From contig NZ_CP053382.1 of the NCBI RefSeq assembly GCF_014931605.1, forward strand, positions 4,340,001-4,404,000: a DNA stretch of 64,000 nt, in the 5' to 3' direction. The position numbers were made by a program, and so were the translations under genes. Origin of the DNA: Halomonas sp. MCCC 1A13316. Lineage in GTDB: Bacteria; Pseudomonadota; Gammaproteobacteria; Pseudomonadales; Halomonadaceae. Under the pieces are notes generated by a model, which did not search any database, was not told where the DNA came from, and was given only the letters and a program-made list of their open reading frames with translations. Of this stretch, positions 49,739-58,317 are shown one piece after another (position 1 is the first letter of the stretch; the number at the start of each line of letters is the position of its first letter).

Positions 49739-52700
49739 ATGCGCTACGGGGATCTTATTCAGTTCGAGCCGATTGAGTCGGTCATTCAGCTGCTCGACGC
49801 CAATCGGCCCGACGAGGCCAAGAAGCTCGTCGCCACCTATGTCATTTCCGATGACATGGCCGAGCGCATTGCCAAGCAGATGATCCCGCAGCTCTCCTTC
49901 GATGAGTCGGTTGACCATAAAGGCGTGCTGGTGGTCGGCAACTACGGCACCGGTAAATCGCACTTGATGTCGGTGCTGTCTCTGATCGCCGAAGACGCCG
50001 CCTATGTGCCGATGGTTCAGCACCCCAAAGTCGCCGAGACGGCCGGCAGCATCGCCGGCAAGTTCAAGGTGCACCGCATCGAGATCTCCAGCCAGATGTC
50101 CCTGCGCGACATCATCACCCAGGAGCTAGAGATCTTCCTGGAGAAGCAGGGCGTCAGCTACGCCTTCCCACCGGCCGACAAAGTCGTCAATAACAAGGCA
50201 GCGTTCGAGGAAATGATGGCCGCCTTTGACGAAGTACACCCTGGCAAGGGCGTGCTGCTGGTGGTCGACGAGTTCCTTGAGTTCCTGCGCTCGCGCAAGG
50301 ACCACGACCTGGTGCTGGATCTGTCTTTCCTGCGCGAGATCGGCGAAGTCACCAAGCACCTGCGTTTCCGTTTTGTGGCCGGCGTACAGGAAGCCATTTT
50401 CGATAACAGCCGCTTCCAGCATGTTGCCGACAGCCTGCGCCGCGTGAATGAGCGTTTCGCCCAGGTGTTGCTGGCCCGTCAGGATGTCAGCTTCGTGGTC
50501 GCCGAGCGGCTGCTGAAAAAATCCGCTGACCAGCAGCACAAGATCCGCACCTACCTCACACCCTTCGCCAAGTTCTACCACAACATGAACGAGCGGATGG
50601 ATGAATACGTGCGACTATTTCCGGTGCACCCGGACTACATCGGCACCTTCGAGCGCCTGATCTTTACCGAAAAGCGCGGCGCGCTGGTCACCTTGCGCGA
50701 CCAGATCCAGGCCATCCTGGACGATGAAGTGCCCACCGACCGCCCTGGTCTGATCGGCTTCGACAAATTCTGGGAAACGGTCACATCCAACTCGGTCCTG
50801 CGCTCAGACCCGAATATCGGTCCGGTACTCAATGTCGCTGAAGTGCTGGGCGAGCGCGTGCAAAAAGCGTTTTCTCGCCCTGCCTACAAGGCTATGGCCG
50901 TGCGCGTCATCAAGGGCCTGTCAGTCCACCGCCTGACCACCGGTGGCGATATCTACGTGCCCGTGGGGCCGACCGCAGAAGAGCTGCGCGACACCCTGTG
51001 TCTGTACCAGCCCGGCATTGAGGACATGGGCGGCGAGCCGGCGGACGACCTGCTGACTGCCGTGCAAACCACCCTGCGCGAGATCGTCAAGACGGTGAAC
51101 GGGCAGTTTATCTCCAAGGCTCCCGATACCGAGCAGTACTATCTCGACCTAAAGAAAGACGTCGACTACGACGCACAAATCGAAAAGCGCGCCGAAGCCC
51201 TGTCCGACGACGCCCTGGATCGTGCCTACTACGGCGCCCTCATGCAGTTGATGGAGCGCACCGAGGAAGACACCTACGTAACCGGCTACCGGATCTGGCA
51301 ACACCAGGTGGAATGGCAGGAGCGGCGTGTCGAACGCAACGGCTACCTGTTCCTTGGCGCCCCCAACGACCGGCCGACCGCCCAGCCGGAGCGCGATTTC
51401 TACATCTACTTCATCCAGCCGTTCGAGCCCCCGCGCTTTCGCGACGACAGCCGCACGGATGAAGTGTTCTTCCGCCTGAAAGGCCTGGACGATGCCATCA
51501 AACGCTACCTGGCCTGCTATGCCGCAGCCCAGGAGCTGGCTTCCTCGGCCAGCGGTGGCGCCAAGTCGGTGTATCTGGACAAGGCAAAAGAAGCTCTGCG
51601 CGACATGAGCAAGTGGCTGCAGGACAAGCAGATGACGGCCTTCGAAGTCACCTACCAGGGCAAGACCAAATCCCTGCAGGAGTGGGCCAAGGGCGTTTCC
51701 ATGCGTGACAAACTGCGCCTGGGGCCGGATGAGCGCGCCAACTTCCGTGACATCGTCAACGTTACCTCAGGCCTGGCCCTCGGCACCCATTTTGCCGATC
51801 TGGCACCGGAGTATCCGACGTTTTCCGCGCTGGTTACCGAAGCCAACCGCAAGCAGCTCATCGGTAATGCGCTGAAGGCACTTGCCGGCGGCACCCGCAC
51901 CAAGGACGCTATCGTCATCCTGGATGCCCTGGAAATGCTCGACGGGGACCGCATTGAGCCGACCCGCTCCCGCTACGCCCAGGAAATCCTGAGCCGCCTC
52001 ACCGCCAAGGGCCATGGCCAAGTTCTTAACCGCGCCGAACTGATCAGTGGCGCCACCGATGTCGAGTACTTCGCACCGATACGCTTCCGCCTGGAGCCCG
52101 ATCTGCTGATGGCCGTGCTGGGTGGGCTGGTCTACTCCGGCGACATTGTGCTCGCCATCACCGGCGACAAGATCGACTCCGGTAAACTCTCCCTGCTGGT
52201 GGAACGCGCCCAGGATGATCTGAAGACCTTCAAGCACGTTGAAGCTCCCAAGGAAATCAACGTCGCCGTCCTGCGCTCATTGTTCGAACTACTGGGCCTA
52301 CCTAGCGGTTTTGCGCAGATGGCAACCCAGGGCAAGGAAGAACCTGTCAAGGAGCTGCTGGAGGCTGTTGCCAAACTGGTCAACCGGGTGCTTACCGTAG
52401 GTACCGACCTGGAAACCCGTCTGAGCTTCTGGGGTCAATCCCTGCTGCGCGAGGAAGAACTGCGTGATTGGCGGGGCCGCCTGGAGGCCCTCAAGAGCTT
52501 CCTGGAAAGCCTGTCGCCCTACAACACTGTGGGTAAGCTGAAGAACCTGCGGATCACCCAGGCCGACATCGAGGCACAGCAAAAGAACCTGGACGTGCTC
52601 ACCGCCGTTGAGAAACTACGTGACCTGGTCACCGAGCTGGGCAGTGTGGCCGGCTACCTGTCCCAGGCGGAAATGGTCCTGCCGAGTGACCACGCCTGGG

Positions 52701-53464
52701 TGCAGCAGGCTCAGTCGGCCCGCAATGACATTCTCGATAAGCTCGCCCAGGACAAGAGCGCAGCCCACGCCGCCGCCTACCGCCAACAGCTGGCAGCTCT
52801 CAAGAAGGACTACATCAACGCTTATGTGGCCCAGCACAGCAAGGCACGCCTCGGGGTAGCCGAGGACAAGACCAAGACAGCCCTGCGCCGCGACTCGCGC
52901 ATCACCACGCTGCGCGCCCTGGCGGGCATCTCGCTGATGCCTACCGGACAGCTCACCAGCTTCGAAGACAAGCTCGACAAGCTCAAAAGCTGTGCCTCGC
53001 TGATCGAGGCCGAGCTGGCCACCAGCCCGGTATGCCCGCACTGCGGTTTCCGGCCGGCCAACGAGCAAGCCGACCTGCTGCCGGCAGCCAACGTACTCAA
53101 GGCTTTGGATGAAGAGCTGGACCGCCTGCTCGAAGGCTGGCAACAGACCCTGCTGGACAACCTTGATGACCCCACTATCCAAGCCAACTTCGAGCTGCTA
53201 AAGGGTAACCAACGCGAGCTGATCACCGCGTTCCTGGCGACCAAAACACTGCCCGACCCGGCCACGCCCGAATTTGTGGCCACGATTCAGGAGGCGCTGT
53301 CCGGCCTGGAGAAGATCCTGGTCACCGGCGACGACATCAAACAGGCACTGCTGGCCGGCGGCTCTCCGGCCACTCCGGAAGACCTGCGCCGACGCTTCGA
53401 GTCATTCATGACCGAGCGCTGCAAGGGTAAGGACGCCAGCAAACTGCGGTTTGTGGTGGAGTGA
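49739..53464 (+). CDS. brxC: BREX P-loop ATPase BrxC/PglY
   Basis: 1241-residue AAA+-like ATPase, the largest BREX component. Walker A GNYGTGKSH (67-75) and Walker B LLVVDEFLEFL (Asp177-Glu178) are intact. The rest is a long helical region with a CPHC motif near residue 1099 toward the C-terminus. BrxC works with PglX and PglZ to block phage DNA replication and methylate host DNA. Start AGGGGAAGCAC precedes ATG 49739. Length fits type 3-like BrxC. Confidence 0.87.
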   Translation: MRYGDLIQFEPIESVIQLLDANRPDEAKKLVATYVISDDMAERIAKQMIPQLSFDESVDHKGVLVVGNYGTGKSHLMSVLSLIAEDAAYVPMVQHPKVAETAGSIAGKFKVHRIEISSQMSLRDIITQELEIFLEKQGVSYAFPPADKVVNNKAAFEEMMAAFDEVHPGKGVLLVVDEFLEFLRSRKDHDLVLDLSFLREIGEVTKHLRFRFVAGVQEAIFDNSRFQHVADSLRRVNERFAQVLLARQDVSFVVAERLLKKSADQQHKIRTYLTPFAKFYHNMNERMDEYVRLFPVHPDYIGTFERLIFTEKRGALVTLRDQIQAILDDEVPTDRPGLIGFDKFWETVTSNSVLRSDPNIGPVLNVAEVLGERVQKAFSRPAYKAMAVRVIKGLSVHRLTTGGDIYVPVGPTAEELRDTLCLYQPGIEDMGGEPADDLLTAVQTTLREIVKTVNGQFISKAPDTEQYYLDLKKDVDYDAQIEKRAEALSDDALDRAYYGALMQLMERTEEDTYVTGYRIWQHQVEWQERRVERNGYLFLGAPNDRPTAQPERDFYIYFIQPFEPPRFRDDSRTDEVFFRLKGLDDAIKRYLACYAAAQELASSASGGAKSVYLDKAKEALRDMSKWLQDKQMTAFEVTYQGKTKSLQEWAKGVSMRDKLRLGPDERANFRDIVNVTSGLALGTHFADLAPEYPTFSALVTEANRKQLIGNALKALAGGTRTKDAIVILDALEMLDGDRIEPTRSRYAQEILSRLTAKGHGQVLNRAELISGATDVEYFAPIRFRLEPDLLMAVLGGLVYSGDIVLAITGDKIDSGKLSLLVERAQDDLKTFKHVEAPKEINVAVLRSLFELLGLPSGFAQMATQGKEEPVKELLEAVAKLVNRVLTVGTDLETRLSFWGQSLLREEELRDWRGRLEALKSFLESLSPYNTVGKLKNLRITQADIEAQQKNLDVLTAVEKLRDLVTELGSVAGYLSQAEMVLPSDHAWVQQAQSARNDILDKLAQDKSAAHAAAYRQQLAALKKDYINAYVAQHSKARLGVAEDKTKTALRRDSRITTLRALAGISLMPTGQLTSFEDKLDKLKSCASLIEAELATSPVCPHCGFRPANEQADLLPAANVLKALDEELDRLLEGWQQTLLDNLDDPTIQANFELLKGNQRELITAFLATKTLPDPATPEFVATIQEALSGLEKILVTGDDIKQALLAGGSPATPEDLRRRFESFMTERCKGKDASKLRFVVE

Positions 53465-53466
53465 CC

Positions 53467-53631
53467 GTGACCGAAACCACCGTACAGACAATCTCTGAAC
53501 AAGTGACTGAACTAGGCGCAGCAGGCTTCTGCCGCACATGTTCAGTCACTTGTTCGGCTAATCAATATTCGACCGCAAGTCGTGGCTCTTGCCAACTTGC
53601 AGGCCAACAGACAACGGACGTACCGCAATGA
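53467..53631 (+). CDS. Possible 54-residue ORF coupling brxC to pglX
   Basis: GTG 53467, two bases after the brxC stop, to TGA 53629-53631 overlapping the pglX ATG (ATGA). The product is Ser/Thr/Gln-rich with four Cys (FCRTCSVTCS; GSCQL) and no recognised fold. The double coupling argues for translation, perhaps to carry ribosomes through the hairpin at 53497-53555, but a chance ORF cannot be excluded. Confidence 0.35.
   Translation: MTETTVQTISEQVTELGAAGFCRTCSVTCSANQYSTASRGSCQLAGQQTTDVPQ
53497..53555. repeat. 16-bp perfect inverted repeat between brxC and pglX
   Basis: GAACAAGTGACTGAAC (53497-53512) and its exact complement (53540-53555) around 27 bases that can pair further (GCAG...CTGC). 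No T-run follows. It would form a large RNA hairpin or a cruciform inside the operon. Confidence 0.8.
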
Positions 53632-56492
53632 ATTCGACTGATACCCTGGATTTGAGATCAGAGGCCACCGCTGGCCCGGTGGAATGCCTGGGCCAAACCT
53701 TCCCCAGCGACCAGGTACGCCGCGAGCATTATCTGAAGCTGCTGGCTGAAAAGCTGAAAGATCCTGAATTTAGGAAAATCGAAGGTTTCCCCACTGGATC
53801 TGATGAAGCCATACTGAGGCTTTCAGATCCGCCATACTTCACAGCTTGTCCCAATCCATTCATCGAAGATTTCGTTCGCAGTTATGGCAAGGCGTATGAT
53901 CCGTCAACTCCATACAGCAAAGAGCCATTTGCTACGGATGTGACCGAGGGAAAGAACGACCCTATATACAATGCACACGGTTACCACACAAAGGTTCCGC
54001 ATAAAGCAATCATGCGGTATATCTTGCATTATACACAGCCTGGCGATGTTGTTTTTGATGGGTTCTGCGGAACCGGTATGACAGGGGTTGCTGCGCAACT
54101 TTGTGGGGATCGAGCAGCTGTTCAGTCACTTGGCTACCGAATTGATTCTGAAGGGAATATCTTCCAAGAGGATCAAGACAATGGCCAAGCTACATGGACC
54201 AAATTTTCTAAGCTGGGAGCTAGGCGTGCCTTGCTTGGGGACTTGTCACCCGCAGCAACTTTCATCTCCCATAACTACAACGTTCCCAAAGACAGAATAG
54301 AATTCGATATCCGGGCAAAAGACGCAATCTTTGAGCTTGAGAAACGATTTGGTTGGATGTACCAAACACTACACCTGCCTACTCAAGCTGAGCTGGAAGC
54401 CACATGTCAAGAGTTAATAGCAGGCGGGACTCTGGAGTCGGTGAGCGGCGTAAAAATAGGCCGCATCAACTATGTTGTTTGGTCTGATGTTTTCAGTTGC
54501 CCTGAATGTGCTGGCGAGATCGTTTTTTGGAACTCCGCGGTAGATGTTGAAAACGGAAAAGTCAGGGAGAGCTTCCCTTGTCCGCATTGCCAGTCGACAC
54601 AAACGAAAAGATCTCTCGATCATGCCCTTGTCAGCTTTCATGACTCGGCTGTCGGAGATATTGTTAAACAGGCGAAAATAGCACCCGTAAGAATAAATTA
54701 TTCGGTTGGATCAAAAAGATTCGACAAGAGCCCAGATGTCGCCGACCTCACGCTATGCGCTCGGGTAGACAAAGAAGATATTGAAGCTCAATACCCCTCG
54801 AATCGACTATTCAAGGGTGGTGAGACCCGACGTAACGACCCAATCGGAATTACACATGTCCATCACTTCTACACGAAAAGAAACCTCTCTGTCTTCGCCT
54901 ATGCCTTCGAGAAAATGCCATTTGATCTGAAGTGGGCTGTTTCTGGCAGCCTTCAAAGAGGATCAAAGCAGCATCAGATCGCTATCACTCGCGTTGGCGG
55001 TGAAAAAGCAGGTGTAGGAGGCGCTACAGCAGGACACCGCCGGGGGACATTATACGTGCCTTCCAATCAGGTCGAGGTGAACGCTATTGGCTTGATTTCT
55101 GACCGACTCGCCGCATTCAGAAAGGCAATACTATCAAATGACCTAGGCAGGCCTGCGATTTCAACACAATCGACTACTCAACTCTTGATGCCCGATGATT
55201 CTGTTGATTATTTCTTTTTTGACCCGCCGTTCGGTAAAAATATTAGCTACTCAGAACTTAACTCCATTATGGAGTCTTGGCTTGGAGTTATGACTAACCG
55301 AGAGCCGGAGGCGATCGAAGATCGACACCAGAAAAAGTCGGTTAATGAGTACCGGGACTTGATGATACGGTGCTTTAAAGAGGCTTATAGGGTGCTGAAA
55401 CCAGGTCGTTGGATGACAGTGGAGTTTTCAAACACACAAGCCGTTATTTGGAACGCAATTCAGACGGGATTGCAAGAGGCAGGTTTTGTTGTTGCCAATG
55501 TGTCCGCCCTTGACAAGAAACGTGGGGGGTTGAACGCAATTGTTGGCGTGACTGCGGTCAAACAAGATCTGGTCATCTCCGCCTACAAACCCAACGGTGG
55601 CTTGGAGCAACGTTTCGCACAACGCGGGGCCACACCGGAATCGGCATGGGACTTTGTTCAGACCCACCTAAAGCAACTACCCGTGGTGAAGATGAGGAAC
55701 GGCGAACTGGAGTTTGTCGCTGAGCGTGATCCGCGCATCCTGTTTGACCGAATGGTGGCGTGGTTCGTGAGACATAGCGCGCCCGTGCCGTTTTCCAGTC
55801 AGGAGTTTCGAGACGGTCTGCGTAGTCGCTTCCCCGACCGCGACGGCATGGTTTTTCTGTCTGACCAAGTGGCCGAGTATGACAAGAAGCGTGCCCAAGT
55901 CGCCCAGGCTCCGCAGATGGATCTGTTTGTTTCTGACGAGCGCAGCGCCATCGACTGGTTGACCGACTTCTTGAAGCGCCGTCCCTCGACCTATCAAGAG
56001 GTCCATCCTGAGCTCACTGCTCAACTTGGCGCCGGTTGGAAGAAACACGAAGCCAAGCCTGAGCTGATGGCACTGCTGGAAAACAACTTCCTGAAATACG
56101 ACGGCACTGGCGAAGTGCCCAGCCAGATTCACAGCTACCTCTCCACCAACCACAAGGATCTGCGTGGTCTGGAGAAAAGCGACCCGCGCCTGATCGCAAA
56201 AGCCAAAGACCGTTGGTTTGTGCCTGATCCGAACAAGGCACAAGATCTGGAGAAGAAGCGCGAAAAGGCACTGCTCAAGGAATTCCAGGAGTACGAGGCC
56301 TTCACTGGCCGCCGCCTCAAGGAGTTCCGTCTGGAAGCGCTGCGCGCCGGCTTCAATGATGCCTGGGGCAAGAAGGACTACCAAACCATCCTTGCTGTAG
56401 CACAAAAGATCCCCGAGCAGGCACTCCAAGAAGACGAAAAGCTGCTGCGGTGGTATGACTATGCTCTGACACGTACCGAGGATGGCCTATGA
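53628..56492 (+). CDS. pglX: BREX adenine-specific DNA methyltransferase (PglX, type 3-like)
   Basis: 954 residues. LSDPPYFTACPNPFI (66-80) is typical of the DUF1156-related methylases. The S-adenosylmethionine motif FDGFCGTGMTG is near 143-153 and the catalytic DPPFGKN at 532-538. A Cys4 zinc ribbon (CPEC near 291, CPHC near 318) is inserted between them. It should mark host DNA for self-recognition. ATG 53628 overlaps the small ORF's stop. Codon and base use between about 53.75 and 55.6 kb is visibly AT-richer than the two ends and neighbours, suggesting exchange of the recognition part. Confidence 0.82.
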   Translation: MNSTDTLDLRSEATAGPVECLGQTFPSDQVRREHYLKLLAEKLKDPEFRKIEGFPTGSDEAILRLSDPPYFTACPNPFIEDFVRSYGKAYDPSTPYSKEPFATDVTEGKNDPIYNAHGYHTKVPHKAIMRYILHYTQPGDVVFDGFCGTGMTGVAAQLCGDRAAVQSLGYRIDSEGNIFQEDQDNGQATWTKFSKLGARRALLGDLSPAATFISHNYNVPKDRIEFDIRAKDAIFELEKRFGWMYQTLHLPTQAELEATCQELIAGGTLESVSGVKIGRINYVVWSDVFSCPECAGEIVFWNSAVDVENGKVRESFPCPHCQSTQTKRSLDHALVSFHDSAVGDIVKQAKIAPVRINYSVGSKRFDKSPDVADLTLCARVDKEDIEAQYPSNRLFKGGETRRNDPIGITHVHHFYTKRNLSVFAYAFEKMPFDLKWAVSGSLQRGSKQHQIAITRVGGEKAGVGGATAGHRRGTLYVPSNQVEVNAIGLISDRLAAFRKAILSNDLGRPAISTQSTTQLLMPDDSVDYFFFDPPFGKNISYSELNSIMESWLGVMTNREPEAIEDRHQKKSVNEYRDLMIRCFKEAYRVLKPGRWMTVEFSNTQAVIWNAIQTGLQEAGFVVANVSALDKKRGGLNAIVGVTAVKQDLVISAYKPNGGLEQRFAQRGATPESAWDFVQTHLKQLPVVKMRNGELEFVAERDPRILFDRMVAWFVRHSAPVPFSSQEFRDGLRSRFPDRDGMVFLSDQVAEYDKKRAQVAQAPQMDLFVSDERSAIDWLTDFLKRRPSTYQEVHPELTAQLGAGWKKHEAKPELMALLENNFLKYDGTGEVPSQIHSYLSTNHKDLRGLEKSDPRLIAKAKDRWFVPDPNKAQDLEKKREKALLKEFQEYEAFTGRRLKEFRLEALRAGFNDAWGKKDYQTILAVAQKIPEQALQEDEKLLRWYDYALTRTEDGL

Positions 56493-56526
56493 GGCCATTC
56501 CTGATTTCGGCAAAGGTCGCTGTGCA

Positions 56527-58317
56527 ATGAACCAGGACGAATTGCTGGCACGGCTTAACGGCATCGAATGGATTGATTTCGAGTGCAAGCGAGCCCAGCG
56601 TGGTGTGCCGGAGGATGCCTACAAGACCGTGTCTGCCTTTGCTAATACTGCGGGCGGCTGGTTGGTGTTCGGTGTCAGTGAGGCCAACGGCCAGCTGGAA
56701 GTGACCGGCGTCTCGGAGCCGGACAAGGTCCAGAATGATTTCCTGGCGGTGCTGCGCGGTGGGCAAAAGCTGAATCGGGTGATTGTGGTCGATGCCCATC
56801 GTTTCGAGATCGACGGCAAGCATGTATTTGCCTTCCATGTGCCAGAGCTATCCCGGTCTGAAAAGCCTGTCTACCTCAAGGGCGACCCCCGGCAGAGTTA
56901 CATTCGGCGTGCGGCGGGGGATGAACAGGTTACCCAAAGTGAGCTGGAACGCTTCCTGCGTGATGCCGCGCAGGACAGATACGACGGCGTGGTACTCACC
57001 GACATCCCGGTCGACCAGTGCTTTGATGAAACCACCGTGCGTTGGTACCAGGAACAGTTTGCCCGGCGTAATCCCGAGCACGTGGAGATCACTGATCCGA
57101 TTGCCTTTCTTCTGAACTGGAATTTTGTGGTTGAACAGGGTGGCAATACATTGCCAACCCGTGCTGGCGTGCTGCTGTTTGGTACTGGCCGCTATGTTCG
57201 CCAGATTCTGCCCCGCCCTGTGCTCGACTATCAGCGTATTGATACCAGCTTCGGCAACTGGTCGGCCGATCAGCGCTGGCATGACCGCTATGTGTTTGAA
57301 GAAAACATCTTCCAGACCTGGCAAGGGCTGGTGGCGCGTTATATGCGCATTGCCGAACATCCGTTTTCACTCGACCCGGCAACACTGCGCCGCAACGACG
57401 ATCCGCCGGACTATGTGGCCTTTCGCGAAGCGGCCATCAACCTGCTGATCCACCAGGATTACGGTGATCACGGCCGCAAGGCATCCATCAAGCTCTTTAC
57501 CGACCGCACGGTGTTCTGGAACCCCGGCGATGCCTTTGCCACCGAAGCGGAGTTGCTGGACCCGACCGAGAAGGAAGTGCGCAACCCTGCCATCGTGAAG
57601 GCCTTCCGCCGTATTGGTTTATCAGACCAGGCTGGTACCGGGATTCGCGCCATCTTCCGCAACTGGCACGAGCTGGGGCGCACGCCGCCACGACTGAACA
57701 ACGACAAGGCACGCAAGGAGTTCGAGCTGGAGCTGATCAACCAGCCGTTGGTCACCGATGCCATGCAGCGTTTTCGTGAAACCCTGGGCGCGACCCTGAC
57801 GCCGGAGCAGGCCGACGCGCTGGCCTTGGCACTGACCCTGCCGCAAGACGAGCCATTGACCCTCACCGCAATCCGCAGCCTGGGCATCAGCACCACCCAA
57901 CAAGCCCGGGCAGTGGCTGATCATCTGGTGCTGCAGCAGCTGCTCGACAAGCTCAGTGATACCCAATACCAGGTGCGGGAGGAAATCCGTCAGCGTTTTG
58001 CTCGTGAGGCAGAAGCTCCGGCCGGGGACCAAGTCGGGACCAAGTCGGGACCAAGTCGGGACCAAGTCGGGATCATGTCGGGGCTCAGTGCTGAACAACG
58101 CACGGTGTTGATGCGATTAGAGGATGAGCACGATATCGCCACCCTGATGGAATGGGCAGGACGCAGTAATCGCAGCAAGTTCCGAGAGGCGGTACTGACC
58201 CCCTTACTGGAGTTGAACCTTGTTGAGATGACCCAGCCGGACAAGCCTCGCTCCAGTAAACAACGCTATCGACTCACCGAGCAAGGCGAGGCGCTGCGTG
58301 ATGGTGACGGCGAATGA
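56527..58317 (+). CDS. AlbA_2/Schlafen-type ATP-binding protein inserted in the BREX operon
   Basis: 596 residues. The N-terminal AlbA_2 domain (IDFECKRAQRGVPEDAYKTVSAFANTAGGWLVFGVSE, residues 16-52) is followed by an HATPase_c_4-like region (EAAINLLIHQDYG near 302, GTGIRAIFRNWHELG near 375), a linker made by an 11-bp tandem repeat (near 500-518), and a C-terminal winged helix (LMEWAGRSNRSKFREAVLTPLLEL). The family includes predicted nucleic-acid-binding regulators and Schlafen-like nucleases. ATG 56527 has AAAGG upstream; ATG 56482 would overlap pglX. Its stop overlaps the helicase start by four bases. It is not a standard type 3 BREX gene. Confidence 0.75.
   Translation: MNQDELLARLNGIEWIDFECKRAQRGVPEDAYKTVSAFANTAGGWLVFGVSEANGQLEVTGVSEPDKVQNDFLAVLRGGQKLNRVIVVDAHRFEIDGKHVFAFHVPELSRSEKPVYLKGDPRQSYIRRAAGDEQVTQSELERFLRDAAQDRYDGVVLTDIPVDQCFDETTVRWYQEQFARRNPEHVEITDPIAFLLNWNFVVEQGGNTLPTRAGVLLFGTGRYVRQILPRPVLDYQRIDTSFGNWSADQRWHDRYVFEENIFQTWQGLVARYMRIAEHPFSLDPATLRRNDDPPDYVAFREAAINLLIHQDYGDHGRKASIKLFTDRTVFWNPGDAFATEAELLDPTEKEVRNPAIVKAFRRIGLSDQAGTGIRAIFRNWHELGRTPPRLNNDKARKEFELELINQPLVTDAMQRFRETLGATLTPEQADALALALTLPQDEPLTLTAIRSLGISTTQQARAVADHLVLQQLLDKLSDTQYQVREEIRQRFAREAEAPAGDQVGTKSGPSRDQVGIMSGLSAEQRTVLMRLEDEHDIATLMEWAGRSNRSKFREAVLTPLLELNLVEMTQPDKPRSSKQRYRLTEQGEALRDGDGE
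58025..58079 (+). repeat. 11-bp tandem repeat, possible phase-variation tract
   Basis: Four exact copies of GGGACCAAGTC (58025-58068) and a fifth with two changes (58069-58079). Three units read as GTKSGPSRDQV, using all three frames. Gain of one unit brings TGA at 58109 into frame; loss brings TGA at 58092 into frame. Either truncates the AlbA_2 protein and breaks its coupling to the helicase gene. Confidence 0.9.

Noticed and set aside
58025..58079. CRISPR-like array
   Set aside because: The repeats are 11 bp and directly tandem with no spacers and lie inside a coding frame.
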